From Burkholderiaceae bacterium (GTDB taxonomy: Bacteria; Pseudomonadota; Gammaproteobacteria; Burkholderiales; Burkholderiaceae), in the NCBI GenBank assembly GCA_023266335.1, contig JAHFQJ010000002.1, positions 62,001 to 126,000 of the forward strand: a stretch of DNA of 64,000 nucleotides, in the 5' to 3' direction. The notes under the pieces are model-generated. The model saw nothing but the letters and a program-made list of their open reading frames with translations, had not been told where the DNA came from and made no database searches. Within the stretch, counting starts at the first letter, position 1. Each line of letters begins with the position of its first letter. This document shows, in pieces, positions 1-9,738 of this stretch. Position numbers and translations under genes: made by a program.

Positions 1-601
1 TGCAGACAGAATTTTGATTACAAAAGCCGATTTAACAGATGAAAAACAAATTGCTGAATTAAAAGCCCGTATCATAAAAATAAATCCAAGAACACCTATA
101 AAAATGGTTTCATACGGTAAATTAGATTTAAAAGAGATATTTGATATTAAGGGCTTTAATTTAGATGATAAATTGGATATAGATCCGGAATTTTTAAATG
201 CACATCAGCATGAACATAATCACGGTCATGCACATGAACATGATTGCCATGATGAGCATTGTACTCATGAGGAACATCATCACCAAAATCACCATCATGC
301 TCACCATCATATAGATTCAATTCAATCTTTCGTATATCAAACAGATAAGCCGTTTATTTACGAAAAACTGGAAGAGTTTTTATCCGGCATTTTAACAGTT
401 TATGGTGAAAAATTATTACGCTATAAAGGTATACTTTATATGAAGAACCTGAATAAAAAAGTAATTTTGCAGGGTGTACACCAAATTATGGGCAGTGATG
501 TCGGCGGTGTATGGGCAGGTAAACCTAGAAGCAAACTAGTATTTATTGGTACAGAATTGCCTAAAGATATTATTTTACAAGGCTTAGAACTGTGTCATTA
601 A
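1..601 (+). CDS. CobW/COG0523-family GTPase metallochaperone, C-terminal part (5' end outside window)
   Basis: The frame is open from the first bases of the window, so the gene starts upstream; only about 199 residues are visible. The first residues read ADRILITKADL, which fits the TKxD guanine-specificity motif of G3E GTPases. A linker very rich in His (about 18 His mixed with Asp/Glu and two Cys, nt 200-315) follows; this is the usual metal-binding segment of zinc-related COG0523 proteins. The end is a CobW C-terminal domain (SIQSFVYQTDKPF, then LRYKGILYM and VHQIMG). Role by family: GTP-driven delivery of a metal, most often zinc. The substrate cannot be read from the sequence. Confidence 0.85.
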   Translation, partial: ADRILITKADLTDEKQIAELKARIIKINPRTPIKMVSYGKLDLKEIFDIKGFNLDDKLDIDPEFLNAHQHEHNHGHAHEHDCHDEHCTHEEHHHQNHHHAHHHIDSIQSFVYQTDKPFIYEKLEEFLSGILTVYGEKLLRYKGILYMKNLNKKVILQGVHQIMGSDVGGVWAGKPRSKLVFIGTELPKDIILQGLELCH

Positions 602-927
602 TGAATGGTATACTTATCTCAATTGGATTTAAAAGCAGTAAGACAGTAATTATGATGATGCATTACGCTATCTGCATGGAAGTTTGGCAAGTATAAATTA
701 GCTTACCATAACAAAAAAGATAATTGATAAATTTGTAATAATATTAAATAATTCAATCCATATAATAAATTAAATGGAATTGTTTAGATTTACAACTAAT
801 ACCACTGAAATACTTACTACAGCAAATGCAAAAAATTACTTATAGCAGTAAAACAAATATAATACCCAAATAAGTTTTATATTAATAATGTCAATGTAAT
901 AGTTTTTTAATGTAATTTAGGAGTTTT
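602..927. other. Intergenic region upstream of pckG
   Basis: There are 326 bases without a convincing gene. The first ~120 bases give short stretches of protein-like translation in several frames, each soon stopped, which could be gene debris. The rest is very AT-rich and presumably holds the pckG promoter. I see no clear -35/-10 pair, riboswitch or terminator. A TAGGAG ribosome-binding site lies just before the pckG start. Confidence 0.4.
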
Positions 928-2766
928 ATGAGCGAGTTAACTATGGAAATGATAGATATTAAAGTACCTAATTATGTTAAGCATCACGGCTTAATAGAAT
1001 GGGTACAGAAAATTGCGAATCATACTAAGCCGAATAATGTGTATTGGTGTGACGGCAGTATAGCAGAATATAATAATTTATGTAATCAATTAGTAGAAGC
1101 AGGTACATTTAAACGGCTTGACGCTAAAAAACGTCCTAATTCTTTTTTAGCCTGCTCTGATCCGTCAGATGTTGCACGTGTTGAAGAACGTACATTTATA
1201 TGCGCAGATTCAAAAGAAGAGGTTGGTGCTACAAACAATTGGATGAACCCTGATAAAATGCGCGGCATTTTAAATGAGTTATTTGAAGGCTGTATGTACG
1301 GCAGAACATTGTATATAGTTCCCTTTTCTATGGGTCCGTTAGGTAGCGATATTTCTCATATTGGTATTGAATTATCTGACAGCCCATACGTAGCTGTTAA
1401 CATGCGTACGATGACACGTATGGGTAAACAAGTGTTTGACATATTAGGCACAGACGGTAATTACGTTCCGTGTGTTCATAGCGTAGGTAAGCCGCTTGCA
1501 GATGGTGAGAAAGATGTAGCATGGCCATGTAATGATACTAAATATATTGTTCATTTCCCTAAAACCCGTGAAATTTGGAGTTTTGGTTCCGGCTATGGCG
1601 GCAATGCTCTGCTTGGCAAAAAATGTTTTGCATTAAGAATTGCTTCAACTATGGGCAGAGACCAAGGCTGGTTAGCTGAACATATGTTAATTTTAGGCGT
1701 AACTTCCCCTGAAGGAAAAAAATATCACGTGGCAGCAGCCTTTCCTTCCGCTTGCGGCAAAACAAATTTTGCAATGTTAATTCCGCCGGTAAGTTTTAAC
1801 GGCTGGAAAGTTACTACAATCGGTGATGATATTGCATGGATTAAACCTAAAAACGGCAAATTATATGCAATTAATCCGGAAGCAGGTTATTTTGGTGTAG
1901 CTCCAGGTACATCGCATAAAACAAACTATAATGCAATGGAAACATTAAAAGAAAATATTATTTTCACTAATGTTGCATTAACCGAAGATGGTGATGTATG
2001 GTGGGAAGGCATGGGAGAAGTGCCAGAAAATCTAACAGACTGGCAAGGTAACCCGTGGACTCCGCAAAATGGAGTAAAAGCAGCTCATCCAAATGCTAGA
2101 TTTACTGCTCCGGCTTACCAATGTCCGTCAGTAGATGAAAATTGGGATAACCCAGAAGGTGTAGCCATTGATGCATTTATTTTTGGCGGCAGACGCTCAA
2201 ACACAGTGCCGTTATTAACAGAAGCAAGGAATTGGGTAGAAGGAGTTTATATGGCTTCTACTATGGGTTCAGAAACTACAGCAGCTCAAGTTGGCTCACA
2301 AGGTATTGTACGCAGAGACCCGTTTGCAATGCTCCCGTTTTGCGGATATAACATGGCAGATTATTTCCAGCATTGGTTAAATATGGGCGAAAAATTACAG
2401 ACGCAAGGTGCAAAACTACCTAAAATTTTCTGTGTAAATTGGTTTAGAAAAGATGAAGAAGGTAATTTCATTTGGCCAGGATATAGTGAAAATATGCGTG
2501 CTTTAAAATGGATTATTGAAAGCATTGAAGGAAAAGTCAGCGGTAAAGAGCATACTTTTGGCATATCTCCAACCTATGAAGAAATGTATTGGAGCGGCTT
2601 AAACTTTACTCAAGAACAGTTTGAGCAGGTAACCAGTATTTGCAAAGATGCATGGGAGCAAGAATTTAAATTGCATGATAATTTTTTTGCTAGTTTAGGA
2701 CAAAATATTCCTCAAACTTTGTTAGAAACTAAACAAATGTTTAGTGATAAAATAAAAGCCATTTAA
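928..2766 (+). CDS. pckG: Phosphoenolpyruvate carboxykinase (GTP)
   Basis: 612 residues, full length for the GTP-dependent class. It converts oxaloacetate + GTP to PEP + GDP + CO2, the first committed step of gluconeogenesis, in the cytosol. The P-loop FPSACGKT is at residues 272-279 with the reactive Cys of the GTP class, and the metal-binding IGDDIAW is at 298-304. [11 protein letters not shown] and the N-terminal CDGS motif also fit the class. ATG 928 follows a TAGGAG ribosome-binding site. It stands alone, with a long upstream gap and a hairpin directly after the stop. With sucCD and acnA in the window it suggests growth on amino or organic acids. Confidence 0.97.
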   Translation: MSELTMEMIDIKVPNYVKHHGLIEWVQKIANHTKPNNVYWCDGSIAEYNNLCNQLVEAGTFKRLDAKKRPNSFLACSDPSDVARVEERTFICADSKEEVGATNNWMNPDKMRGILNELFEGCMYGRTLYIVPFSMGPLGSDISHIGIELSDSPYVAVNMRTMTRMGKQVFDILGTDGNYVPCVHSVGKPLADGEKDVAWPCNDTKYIVHFPKTREIWSFGSGYGGNALLGKKCFALRIASTMGRDQGWLAEHMLILGVTSPEGKKYHVAAAFPSACGKTNFAMLIPPVSFNGWKVTTIGDDIAWIKPKNGKLYAINPEAGYFGVAPGTSHKTNYNAMETLKENIIFTNVALTEDGDVWWEGMGEVPENLTDWQGNPWTPQNGVKAAHPNARFTAPAYQCPSVDENWDNPEGVAIDAFIFGGRRSNTVPLLTEARNWVEGVYMASTMGSETTAAQVGSQGIVRRDPFAMLPFCGYNMADYFQHWLNMGEKLQTQGAKLPKIFCVNWFRKDEEGNFIWPGYSENMRALKWIIESIEGKVSGKEHTFGISPTYEEMYWSGLNFTQEQFEQVTSICKDAWEQEFKLHDNFFASLGQNIPQTLLETKQMFSDKIKAI

Positions 2767-2822
2767 AAATATTTAATCTATGTATTGCATAATTTTGCTT
2801 TGCATAGATTAGTAAATATTTT
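2767..2822. terminator. Large hairpin after pckG, probable terminator
   Basis: Right after the pckG stop, an arm at 2767-2782 pairs with 2803-2821: AAATATTTA plus ATCTATG against its complement, with a three-base bulge. A short T-rich stretch follows. The stem is AT-rich, so it may end transcription only partly before hemB. Confidence 0.55.
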
Positions 2823-2921
2823 ATCTAGAATCAGTATCGTAGCATAAAGCTTCATAAATAGTTATAATTATACAAATAAATTAGATATATTTTATAACTA
2901 TAATATACTGAGGTAAACACA

Positions 2922-3920
2922 ATGTATTTTCCAATTTATCGTCCGCGCCGTATGCGTAAAGATGCATTCAGCAGATATTTAATTCAAGAAAACTATCTTA
3001 ATACCAAACAAATAATTTATCCAATATTTATTGTTGATGGAGTTAATCAGCAGCAAGATATAGAAGCAATGCCGAATGTAAAGCGTTATAGCTTGGATCG
3101 AGTTCTTAAAGTATGCGAGAATGCGATAAATTCCGGTGTATATACAATAGCATTATTCCCTGTAATTGAACCGCATTTAAAAGATGAAAATGGTTCATTA
3201 GCTCTAGACCCTGACGGGTTAATTCCAAGAGCAATTAAACATATCAAAAACCGTTTCCCACAATTAGGAATTATTACAGACATAGCTTTAGATCCTTATA
3301 CTAGCCATGGACAAGATGGTTTGATTGATGAATCAGGTTATGTAATAAATGATGAAACCGTAGGAGTTTTACAAAAACAAGCTTTACTTTATGCACAAAG
3401 CGGATGTGATATAGTTGCCCCTTCAGATATGATGGACGGCAGAGTTATGTCTATCCGCAGCATTCTAGAAGATAACAAACTAATTCATACTAAAATTTTG
3501 GCTTATTCTGCAAAATATGCTTCCGCATTTTATGGTCCATTTAGAGATGCAGTTGGCTCAAAAACTAATTTGGGAAAATCAAATAAGCAAACTTATCAAA
3601 TGCACCCTGCAAATATTCAAGAAGCAATTCGTGAAGTACAGCTTGATATAAGCGAAGGTGCAGATATGGTTATGGTTAAGCCTGGATTGCCTTATTTAGA
3701 TGTTATTAAATCAATTAAAGATAGATTTTCTTTTCCAACTTTTGCTTATCATGTAAGCGGTGAATATGCTATGCTTCATGCTGCTGCTAAAAATGGTTGG
3801 TTAGATTATAATCAGGCTTTAATTGAGATTATGTTTGCATTTAAAAGAGCTGGGTGCGATGGATTATTGACATATGCAGCTTTAGATATTGCAAAATTAA
3901 TTAAAGAGAATAATATTTAA
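2922..3920 (+). CDS. hemB: Delta-aminolevulinic acid dehydratase (porphobilinogen synthase)
   Basis: 332 residues. It condenses two 5-aminolevulinate molecules to porphobilinogen in haem synthesis. The two active-site lysines are K198 (YSAKYAS) and K253 (MVKPGLPY). The metal-site segment reads DIALDPYTSHGQDG from residue 120. Asp and Ala stand where zinc-type enzymes carry Cys, so this is the Mg-type (non-zinc) form, as in Pseudomonas. It is followed after 6 bases by a YqaA-like membrane gene, so the two may be co-transcribed. Haem supply fits the two terminal-oxidase systems in the window. Confidence 0.96.
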   Translation: MYFPIYRPRRMRKDAFSRYLIQENYLNTKQIIYPIFIVDGVNQQQDIEAMPNVKRYSLDRVLKVCENAINSGVYTIALFPVIEPHLKDENGSLALDPDGLIPRAIKHIKNRFPQLGIITDIALDPYTSHGQDGLIDESGYVINDETVGVLQKQALLYAQSGCDIVAPSDMMDGRVMSIRSILEDNKLIHTKILAYSAKYASAFYGPFRDAVGSKTNLGKSNKQTYQMHPANIQEAIREVQLDISEGADMVMVKPGLPYLDVIKSIKDRFSFPTFAYHVSGEYAMLHAAAKNGWLDYNQALIEIMFAFKRAGCDGLLTYAALDIAKLIKENNI

Positions 3921-3926
3921 CCATAA

Positions 3927-4421
3927 ATGTTGAAATCAATAAATATGGAGTATAGTTATTTAATAGAGTTAGTTAAACAAAATCCAATCTTAGGTTTAAT
4001 AATTTTAGGCGTAGTGTGCTTTTTATCTGCAACTTTATTGCCGTTTCCTTCAGAATTATTTTTGATTGTTTATTTAAAAACCTTTACCCAGTATAAAATA
4101 TTAGCTATTGTATATGCATCAATATTTAATACCGCCGGCGGATTAGTCAGTTATATAATTGGCTATACCTTAAAAAATCAAATTTTAAAACGCAACTTCA
4201 ACACAAAAAAAATAAGAGAAAAAAATAAATTGAAAAGACTTGCCTACTTTTATATAAAAAAATACGGAAGTATGTGCTTAGTTTTATCTTGGCTTCCGAT
4301 AGTCGGAGACTTTCTTTGTTTAGCTGCCGGATATTTTAAATTAAATGTTTATATATGTTCTATTTTTATGTTAATTGGTAAATTATTACGCTATATTATA
4401 ATTGCATGTTTTATAAATTAG
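3927..4421 (+). CDS. YqaA/DedA-like inner-membrane protein (VTT/SNARE-associated domain)
   Basis: 164 residues and almost entirely hydrophobic, with about four or five membrane segments. LSATLLPFPSELFLI and the later NTAGGLVSYIIGYTL match the YqaA branch of the DedA superfamily, whose members have been linked to lipid flipping and membrane homeostasis. A basic cytoplasmic loop (about residues 90-110) precedes the last segments. The start is uncertain: ATG 3927 gives the full length, while ATG 3945 would also fit. The gene follows hemB closely and converges with ratA. No specific substrate can be inferred. Confidence 0.7.
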   Translation: MLKSINMEYSYLIELVKQNPILGLIILGVVCFLSATLLPFPSELFLIVYLKTFTQYKILAIVYASIFNTAGGLVSYIIGYTLKNQILKRNFNTKKIREKNKLKRLAYFYIKKYGSMCLVLSWLPIVGDFLCLAAGYFKLNVYICSIFMLIGKLLRYIIIACFIN

Positions 4422-4428
4422 CAGAAGA

Positions 4429-4866
4429 TTAGGTTTGACTGTAAACATTTTTTACCCGTTTAACAAAGCTATCCACAAAAGTGGAAGCAATTACATTAAA
4501 TAAAGGTCCAATAATAGTTTCGAGTATTTTTGAACTGAATTCATATTCTAGGCTAAATTGAATTTTACAAGAATTTTCATTAAGTCTAATAAACAGCCAT
4601 TGTCCCTGAAAATGCCGAAAAGGTCCATCAACAAAATGCATATCAATGCTATAATTAGGCTTTTGTATATTATGTGTATGAAAAAATTGTTTTATACCTT
4701 TAAAATCTATGTATATTTTTGCATCAGTTAAATTTTCATCCTGCTTAAAAATATCTACTCCTCCGCACCATGGCAAAAATTTTGGATAATGAGTTACATC
4801 TGAAACTACGTTATATATTTGTTCACAACTATATGGCAACAATACCTGTTTTTTTATGCTTTTCAT
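4429..4866 (-). CDS. ratA: RatA/Coq10-like START-domain protein
   Basis: 145 residues forming one polyketide-cyclase/START-like domain. It opens with MKSIKKQVLLPYSCEQIYNV and continues YPKFLPWCGG, the hallmark of the RatA/Coq10 family. Members bind ubiquinone-like lipids and support respiration; E. coli RatA was also reported to inhibit 70S assembly. In many proteobacteria ratA lies beside smpB. Here smpB is at 19.7 kb, so that pairing is broken. It runs toward the hemB-yqaA pair with only 7 bases between the stops. Confidence 0.85.
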   Translation of the reverse strand: MKSIKKQVLLPYSCEQIYNVVSDVTHYPKFLPWCGGVDIFKQDENLTDAKIYIDFKGIKQFFHTHNIQKPNYSIDMHFVDGPFRHFQGQWLFIRLNENSCKIQFSLEYEFSSKILETIIGPLFNVIASTFVDSFVKRVKNVYSQT

Positions 4867-4923
4867 ATACTTAAAATAATTCTGTATTATTAGATAATTT
4901 TAACATTAATTTATATAAAAGTA

Positions 4924-4952
4924 TTGACAATTTGGAATGGATATAGCATAAT
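4924..4952 (+). promoter_or_regulatory. Sigma-70 promoter of tRNA-Val
   Basis: TTGACA at 4924-4929, a 17-base spacer and CATAAT at 4947-4952. The predicted start lies about 10 bases before the tRNA 5' end. Five of six -10 bases and all -35 bases match consensus. Confidence 0.8.
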
Positions 4953-4970
4953 TACACTCATCAAGCATGT

Positions 4971-5046
4971 GGGTGCTTAGCTCAGTTGGTAGAGCGGCGC
5001 CCTTACAAGGCGTAGGTCAGGAGTTCGAGCCTCTTAGCACCCACCA
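4971..5046 (+). tRNA. tRNA-Val (anticodon TAC)
   Basis: 76 bases with encoded CCA. Acceptor arms GGGTGCT (4971-4977) and AGCACCC (5036-5042) pair fully, followed by A and CCA. The D arm is GCTCAGTTGGTAGAGC. The anticodon loop CTTACAA gives anticodon TAC, reading GUA/GUN valine codons. The T arm contains GTTCGAGC. One wobble pair sits in the T stem. Confidence 0.96.
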
Positions 5047-5152
5047 CATGTTCTACTCAAAAAATTTCGTACAAATCTCCAGCAATTTTAGATATAAAAT
5101 ATCTTATATTTACATTAAAATATATTAATAAAAAGTAAAATAATTGATTATT

Positions 5153-6733
5153 ATGTTAAGTAATTTCTATGTGAGTATTGATTTAGGTTCAAATAGCTTT
5201 CGGTTGTTAATTGCTAAAATTATGTTTACTAAATATGGCTGTCAAGTTTTGCCCATATTAAATGATAGACAGCCTGTCGGATTAGCATCTGGCTTAAATG
5301 CAGATAATTATTTAATTGAAGAATCTATTCAAAGGGCTATTCAAGCTTTTAATAATTTTAATCATATTATTAACCTAAATTTAGATAATGCTAATAAAAA
5401 TTATACAACTATTTTTATAGTAGCAACAAGCACATTTAGAATTGCTAAAAATATTGATATATTAATCCATGCCGGGCAAAAAATTCTAGGTGCAGAAATA
5501 AAAATAATCAGCGGAATTGAAGAAGCAAAATTAATTTATCAAGGTACAAGTCATACAGCACCATACACACCATATAACAGACTGGTTATTGATATTGGCG
5601 GTGGCTCTACAGAATTTATTATTGGTAAAAATCATCAACAGTTATTATGTGAAAGTGTAAATATTGGCTGCATTAATATAACCCAAAGATTTTTTAAAGA
5701 GCAGTATAGTTTTGATAATTTTAGCCATGCAATTGAATACGCTGAAGCACAATTATCTGATATTTTAGATAATTATCTTGAATTAGGCTGGATACAGTCC
5801 ATTGGTTCATCTGGAACTTCAAGAGCTTTAGCCTATATTGCTTCGCAGATTGATAATAATGAAAGTGAATATATTTTAACTAAATATGGCTTAAATATAA
5901 TTAAAGATTATCTTATTAAATGCAAAAATTCTGAAAATATTAAAATTAAGAAAATTAATTCTGGGCGGACTAATATATTGGCTGGCGGATTAAGTATTAT
6001 GATGGCTGTATTTAATAGTTTTAATATCAGATTTATGCATGTATGCGAGGGTGGAGTTAGATTTGGCTTATTATATGAGCGTTTAGATACTATTCAGCAT
6101 GATGATATACGTAATATTAGTATTGATGTATTACGTCAAAGATTTAGCGAAAATGATATTAATAACTCCCAAGAAGTTGATGAAATATTAAAAAATATAG
6201 CAAACCGATTTGTTAAAACATTAAATAAAACAAATAATATTATAAATGAAGAGCAAATTCAATTATTAACATGGGCGCTAAATTTATATAATATTGGCAA
6301 GTATATTAGCTTAGATAGCATGCATAAACATAGTGCATATATACTAAAAAATACTTATTTAGCAGGGTTTGAATTAAAACAGCAAAATGATGTAGTAAAT
6401 ATGGTGTTAGGTCAAAAAGGCGGATTATTAAAACTTGATTCAAAATTCATTAAAGAACATATGCCAATTTTATTAATACTGCGTTTATGTCTACTTATTG
6501 TAAAACATGGATTACTTAAAGATTTGTATTCATCTCAAGCAGATTTAGCTCAAAGCGGAAGCAGCATACATGTTACAGCCAAGCAGCAAAGCTGTGAATT
6601 TAATCAGTTTAGCTTAGAATATATTGATGGGAAATATAATTTAATATGCCCGACTATATCTGAATCTAAGCAAATATTTGAGGAAGAAATCAGAGTATGG
6701 GAAAAAGCTGGAATTAAAATAGGGATTGAATAA
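5153..6733 (+). CDS. ppx: Exopolyphosphatase / guanosine pentaphosphatase family
   Basis: 526 residues from ATG 5153; a TTG three codons earlier is less likely. It is an actin-like ASKHA phosphatase with phosphate-binding loops YVSIDLGSNSFRLLIAK at the N-terminus and DIGGGSTEFIIG near residue 147. An HD-like C-terminal domain follows. Members release phosphate from polyphosphate or convert pppGpp to ppGpp. The sequence alone does not separate Ppx from GppA, though the length is near that of Ppx-type proteins. The gene stands alone and ends about 60 bases before the tmRNA 3' end. It may work with the SpoT/Rel enzyme at 30.5-32.2 kb. Confidence 0.88.
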   Translation: MLSNFYVSIDLGSNSFRLLIAKIMFTKYGCQVLPILNDRQPVGLASGLNADNYLIEESIQRAIQAFNNFNHIINLNLDNANKNYTTIFIVATSTFRIAKNIDILIHAGQKILGAEIKIISGIEEAKLIYQGTSHTAPYTPYNRLVIDIGGGSTEFIIGKNHQQLLCESVNIGCINITQRFFKEQYSFDNFSHAIEYAEAQLSDILDNYLELGWIQSIGSSGTSRALAYIASQIDNNESEYILTKYGLNIIKDYLIKCKNSENIKIKKINSGRTNILAGGLSIMMAVFNSFNIRFMHVCEGGVRFGLLYERLDTIQHDDIRNISIDVLRQRFSENDINNSQEVDEILKNIANRFVKTLNKTNNIINEEQIQLLTWALNLYNIGKYISLDSMHKHSAYILKNTYLAGFELKQQNDVVNMVLGQKGGLLKLDSKFIKEHMPILLILRLCLLIVKHGLLKDLYSSQADLAQSGSSIHVTAKQQSCEFNQFSLEYIDGKYNLICPTISESKQIFEEEIRVWEKAGIKIGIE

Positions 6734-6795
6734 GTAATTACTTGGATAACCCCTCAAAACAATACATGCAATGATCTTACATCGTTTAAAAAAAA

Positions 6796-7186
6796 TGGTG
6801 GAGTCGGTGGGAATCGAACCCACGTCCGTAAGCACTCTACAACTAGTTCTACATACTTAGCTGAGTTATTTAATTTTAATTAAGCAAACATAAACCAGCA
6901 TACATTTACTTAACGATTTGCTAAATTTAATATTATTTACCGCAACTTAAATAATACGGTTTGATGTAGGGTTTCTCTTAGCCTTAATCCATCAACAAAC
7001 AAGGTTCAGAGGGCGTTATTGTTGTTTAGACAATTAGGCAGCTACAGCTGCAGCACCAAAGAAAGATGCATTCACGCCAGTTTTTGCTTTTTTAGCATTT
7101 ACTTTTTTCTCGATGATTTACAAGGTGTCGAGTCCTTGGTATGCCCTAAATTGCTTTGCAACCCCCGTCGAAACCATGTCGACCCC
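6796..7186 (-). ncRNA. ssrA: Transfer-messenger RNA (tmRNA)
   Basis: On the minus strand the 5' end GGGGTCG pairs with CGACTCC plus A and CCA at 6796, forming the tRNA-like domain. The T arm GTGGGTTCGATTCCCAC is intact and the 5' region has ATGGTTTCGACGGGGG. The tag frame ends at the stop codon at 7034-7036. Read back from it, the peptide is ...TGVNASFFGAAAVAA, in frame with about seven further residues back to 7102. The usual tag beginning AND(E/D) of betaproteobacteria is absent, but the AVAA end should still be a ClpXP-type degron. A run of eight T follows the CCA. A TATAAT on the minus strand at 7222-7217 is a likely -10, with RNase P trimming to 7186. Confidence 0.95.
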
Positions 7187-7275
7187 ATAGAAGTTTAAAT
7201 CAACTTAACTGCCTTCATTATAGCATATTTGTAAATTATTTACACTTTTATTTTCAAATTAAATTGAAAATGTTA

Positions 7276-7336
7276 TGTAATAATTATAGTTTATTTTGTG
7301 GCAATGAGGTTTGTAAGTTGAAATCTGATTAGTATA
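7276..7336 (-). repeat. Short MITE-like repeat, copy D (internally deleted)
   Basis: About 61 bases related to the repeat at 23838-23916. Both share AGTTTATTTT near one end and GTTGAAATCTGATTAGTATA or its counterpart at the other. Most of the ~150-base interior seen at 42209-42357 is missing. It lies in the promoter region of the gene at 7400. Divergence is considerable, so membership is likely rather than certain. Confidence 0.5.
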
Positions 7337-7399
7337 TTTGCTATTCAATACTTATATGTTATACTTTCATTAGTTTCAGCAATTACAGAAAATACAAAA

Positions 7400-7957
7400 A
7401 TGACCATATCACATTTAAGTCAAAGTTTTATTCTACATTTAGGTGAAATGGGCAGCCGTTGGGGTATTAATCGCACAGTTGGACAAGTTTATGCTTTAAT
7501 GTTTTTGCTTAACCGTCCATTATGTGCAGATGAAATGGTCGAAGAATTAGGCTTTTCTCGCTCTAATATTAGTACAAGTATTAAAGAACTTTTATCTTGG
7601 AGATTAATTAAATTAGTACATTTACCTAATGATAGAAGAGATTTTTATACAACCCCCAGTGATGTTTGGGCAATTTTCCGCATTTTATTAGAGGAAAGAA
7701 AAAAACGTGAAATAGATCCAACTTTATCTATGCTAAGAGATGCTCTACTTAATCCAAGTGATAGCCAGCAAGATATTCAAGCACAAAAACGTATGCAGAG
7801 TATGCTGGAAATTGTGGAGCTGGCTAGCAGTGCTGCTGATACATTAAATGATATGACAACAGATGAAATTTTAAAATCCATGAATTTATTTAATAAAATG
7901 CATGGCATGATAAAAGTAAAAAGAACATTAGGCTTTAGAAGTAAACACAAAACATAA
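7400..7957 (+). CDS. GbsR/MarR-type transcriptional regulator, probably of cydAB
   Basis: 185 residues with a winged helix-turn-helix of the COG1510 GbsR type. GSRWGINRTVGQVYALMFL is followed by the recognition region GFSRSNISTSIKELLSWRL and a wing around VHLPNDRRDFYTT. The C-terminal half is helical and probably dimerises. It lies directly upstream of cydP-cydA-cydB-cydX on the same strand, the usual position of this family in betaproteobacteria, so control of the bd oxidase is the likely role. The signal it senses is not apparent. A short MITE-like repeat lies just upstream. Confidence 0.82.
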   Translation: MTISHLSQSFILHLGEMGSRWGINRTVGQVYALMFLLNRPLCADEMVEELGFSRSNISTSIKELLSWRLIKLVHLPNDRRDFYTTPSDVWAIFRILLEERKKREIDPTLSMLRDALLNPSDSQQDIQAQKRMQSMLEIVELASSAADTLNDMTTDEILKSMNLFNKMHGMIKVKRTLGFRSKHKT

Positions 7958-7990
7958 AAAAGTAAAGAATGATTTTAGGTTTCAATAAAC

Positions 7991-8158
7991 ATGAAAAAAT
8001 TATTTAGGTTAATTAACAAACATAAATTAATCATCATTAGCATTTTAATTTTTAAGGTTTTATTCTTAATAATATTAAAAAATTATTTATTTAGCAAACC
8101 GCTTGCTGTGCATATGAAAATTGAGTCTAGGCAAATGACTAAACATATTTTAAATTGA
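7991..8158 (+). CDS. cydP: Small cytochrome bd-associated protein CydP
   Basis: 55 residues. One long hydrophobic helix (about residues 13-34) is followed by FSKPLAVHMKIESRQMTKHIL. That fits the betaproteobacterial CydP pattern of one membrane segment, then F-S/D-x-P...H(M) and a C-terminal H-[IL]-L. It sits between the GbsR-like regulator and cydA, the normal CydP place, and its stop is 19 bases before cydA. CydP is a putative accessory subunit of cytochrome bd. The assignment rests on position and pattern memory. Confidence 0.7.
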   Translation: MKKLFRLINKHKLIIISILIFKVLFLIILKNYLFSKPLAVHMKIESRQMTKHILN

Positions 8159-8177
8159 TTTAAACTAAGGAATAAAA

Positions 8178-9722
8178 ATGGATGATATTGTGAATCTATC
8201 ACGCTTACAGTTTGCTATAACGGCAATGTATCATTTTTTATTTGTGCCTCTTACTCTTGGATTATCATGGATTTTATTTATGATGGAATCATTATATGTA
8301 ATAACAAATAAGCCAATTTATAAAGAAATGACTAAATTTTGGGGTAAAGTTTTCGGTATAAATTTTGCTATGGGCGTTACAACTGGAATTACTTTGGAGT
8401 TTCAATTTGGCACAAATTGGGCTTATTATTCTCATTATGTTGGTGATGTTTTTGGCACTCCTCTTGCAATTGAAGGTTTAATGGCTTTCTTTTTAGAATC
8501 TACATTTGTTGGATTATTCTTTTTTGGCTGGGATAAATTAAGTAAGGTTAAACACTTATCTGTTACTTTTTTAGTTGCCTTAGGTTCTAATTTATCTGCT
8601 TTATGGATTTTAATTGCAAACGGCTGGATGAATAATCCCATTGGTGCAGAATTTAATTATAAAACTTTACGCATGGAGCTAGTTAGTTTTAGTGAATTAA
8701 TTTTTAATCCGGTTGCGCAAGCTAAATTTGTGCATACTGTTTCAAGCGGTTATGTTACGGCTGCATTATTTGTATTGGGAGTTTCTGCATATTACTTACT
8801 TAAAAATAAACATATTGAATTTGCAAAACGCTCTTTTGCCCTAGCAGCTGGCTTTGGTTTAGCCTCTAGCTTGTCTGTAGTTGTTTTAGGAGATGAATCA
8901 GGATATACGCTAGGTGAAGTCCAGAAAGCAAAATTGGCTGCCATTGAAGCGGAATGGGAAACTCAACCTGCACCAGCCGGATTTACATTATTTGGTTTTC
9001 CTAATCAAAAAACTCAAACTACTGATTATGAAATAAGAATTCCTTATGTATTGGGCTTAATTGCTACCCGTTCTGTAGATGAAAAAGTTAAAGGTTTAAA
9101 AGATATAATCGCAGAAAATAAAATCCGGATTTACAACGGTATAAAAGCTTATGAAGCTTTAGAAAAACTGAAAAATGGCGACAATTCTGCATTATCGCAG
9201 TTTGATAATTATAAAGCAGATTTGGGTTATGGATTGCTGCTTAAAAAATATAACAAAAATATTGCAAACGCTACATATCAGCAAATTGAAGCAGCTAGTT
9301 TAGATTCTATACCTAAAGTTGCGCCTGTATTTTGGACATTTAGATTGATGGTTGGACTAGGTATTTGGTTTATTATATTATTTAGCATTAGTATTTATAT
9401 AGTATTTAATAAAAAACTTAAACTTAGTGAAAATGCTGATAAATCACAAGAATTATCCAAAAAAACAAAAATATGGCTTAAATTAGCTGTATTTAGCATT
9501 CCATTAGGCTGGATAGCTACTGAATTAGGCTGGTTTGTTGCTGAATATGGGCGTCAGCCTTGGACAATTAGCGGAATTTTACCAACTCATTTATCTGTAT
9601 CCAGTACAAATTTAGGTCAATTATATTTTGGCATAGCCGGCTTTTTAATATTTTATACATCTTTATTAATTATAGAATTATTTTTAATGAGAAAAACTTT
9701 AATTCACGGACCTGCTCAATAA
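8178..9722 (+). CDS. cydA: Cytochrome bd ubiquinol oxidase subunit I
   Basis: 514 residues, with about nine membrane segments. It oxidises quinol and reduces O2 to water at low oxygen. Haem ligands fall at E. coli numbering: H19, H186 and M391 (RLMVGLG). Proton-path glutamates E99 and E107 are in place. The quinol-binding Q-loop is the long type, GYTLGEVQKAKLAAIEAEW, with K252 and E257. A TAAGGA ribosome-binding site precedes ATG 8178. It is the second gene of a cydP-cydA-cydB-cydX operon. Confidence 0.98.
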   Translation: MDDIVNLSRLQFAITAMYHFLFVPLTLGLSWILFMMESLYVITNKPIYKEMTKFWGKVFGINFAMGVTTGITLEFQFGTNWAYYSHYVGDVFGTPLAIEGLMAFFLESTFVGLFFFGWDKLSKVKHLSVTFLVALGSNLSALWILIANGWMNNPIGAEFNYKTLRMELVSFSELIFNPVAQAKFVHTVSSGYVTAALFVLGVSAYYLLKNKHIEFAKRSFALAAGFGLASSLSVVVLGDESGYTLGEVQKAKLAAIEAEWETQPAPAGFTLFGFPNQKTQTTDYEIRIPYVLGLIATRSVDEKVKGLKDIIAENKIRIYNGIKAYEALEKLKNGDNSALSQFDNYKADLGYGLLLKKYNKNIANATYQQIEAASLDSIPKVAPVFWTFRLMVGLGIWFIILFSISIYIVFNKKLKLSENADKSQELSKKTKIWLKLAVFSIPLGWIATELGWFVAEYGRQPWTISGILPTHLSVSSTNLGQLYFGIAGFLIFYTSLLIIELFLMRKTLIHGPAQ

Positions 9723-9738
9723 TTATAGGGTAACTTAT

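Noticed and set aside
602-927. Riboswitch or attenuator before pckG
   Set aside because: No recognisable aptamer and no terminator-like hairpin near the start codon; the region is mostly AT-rich noise.
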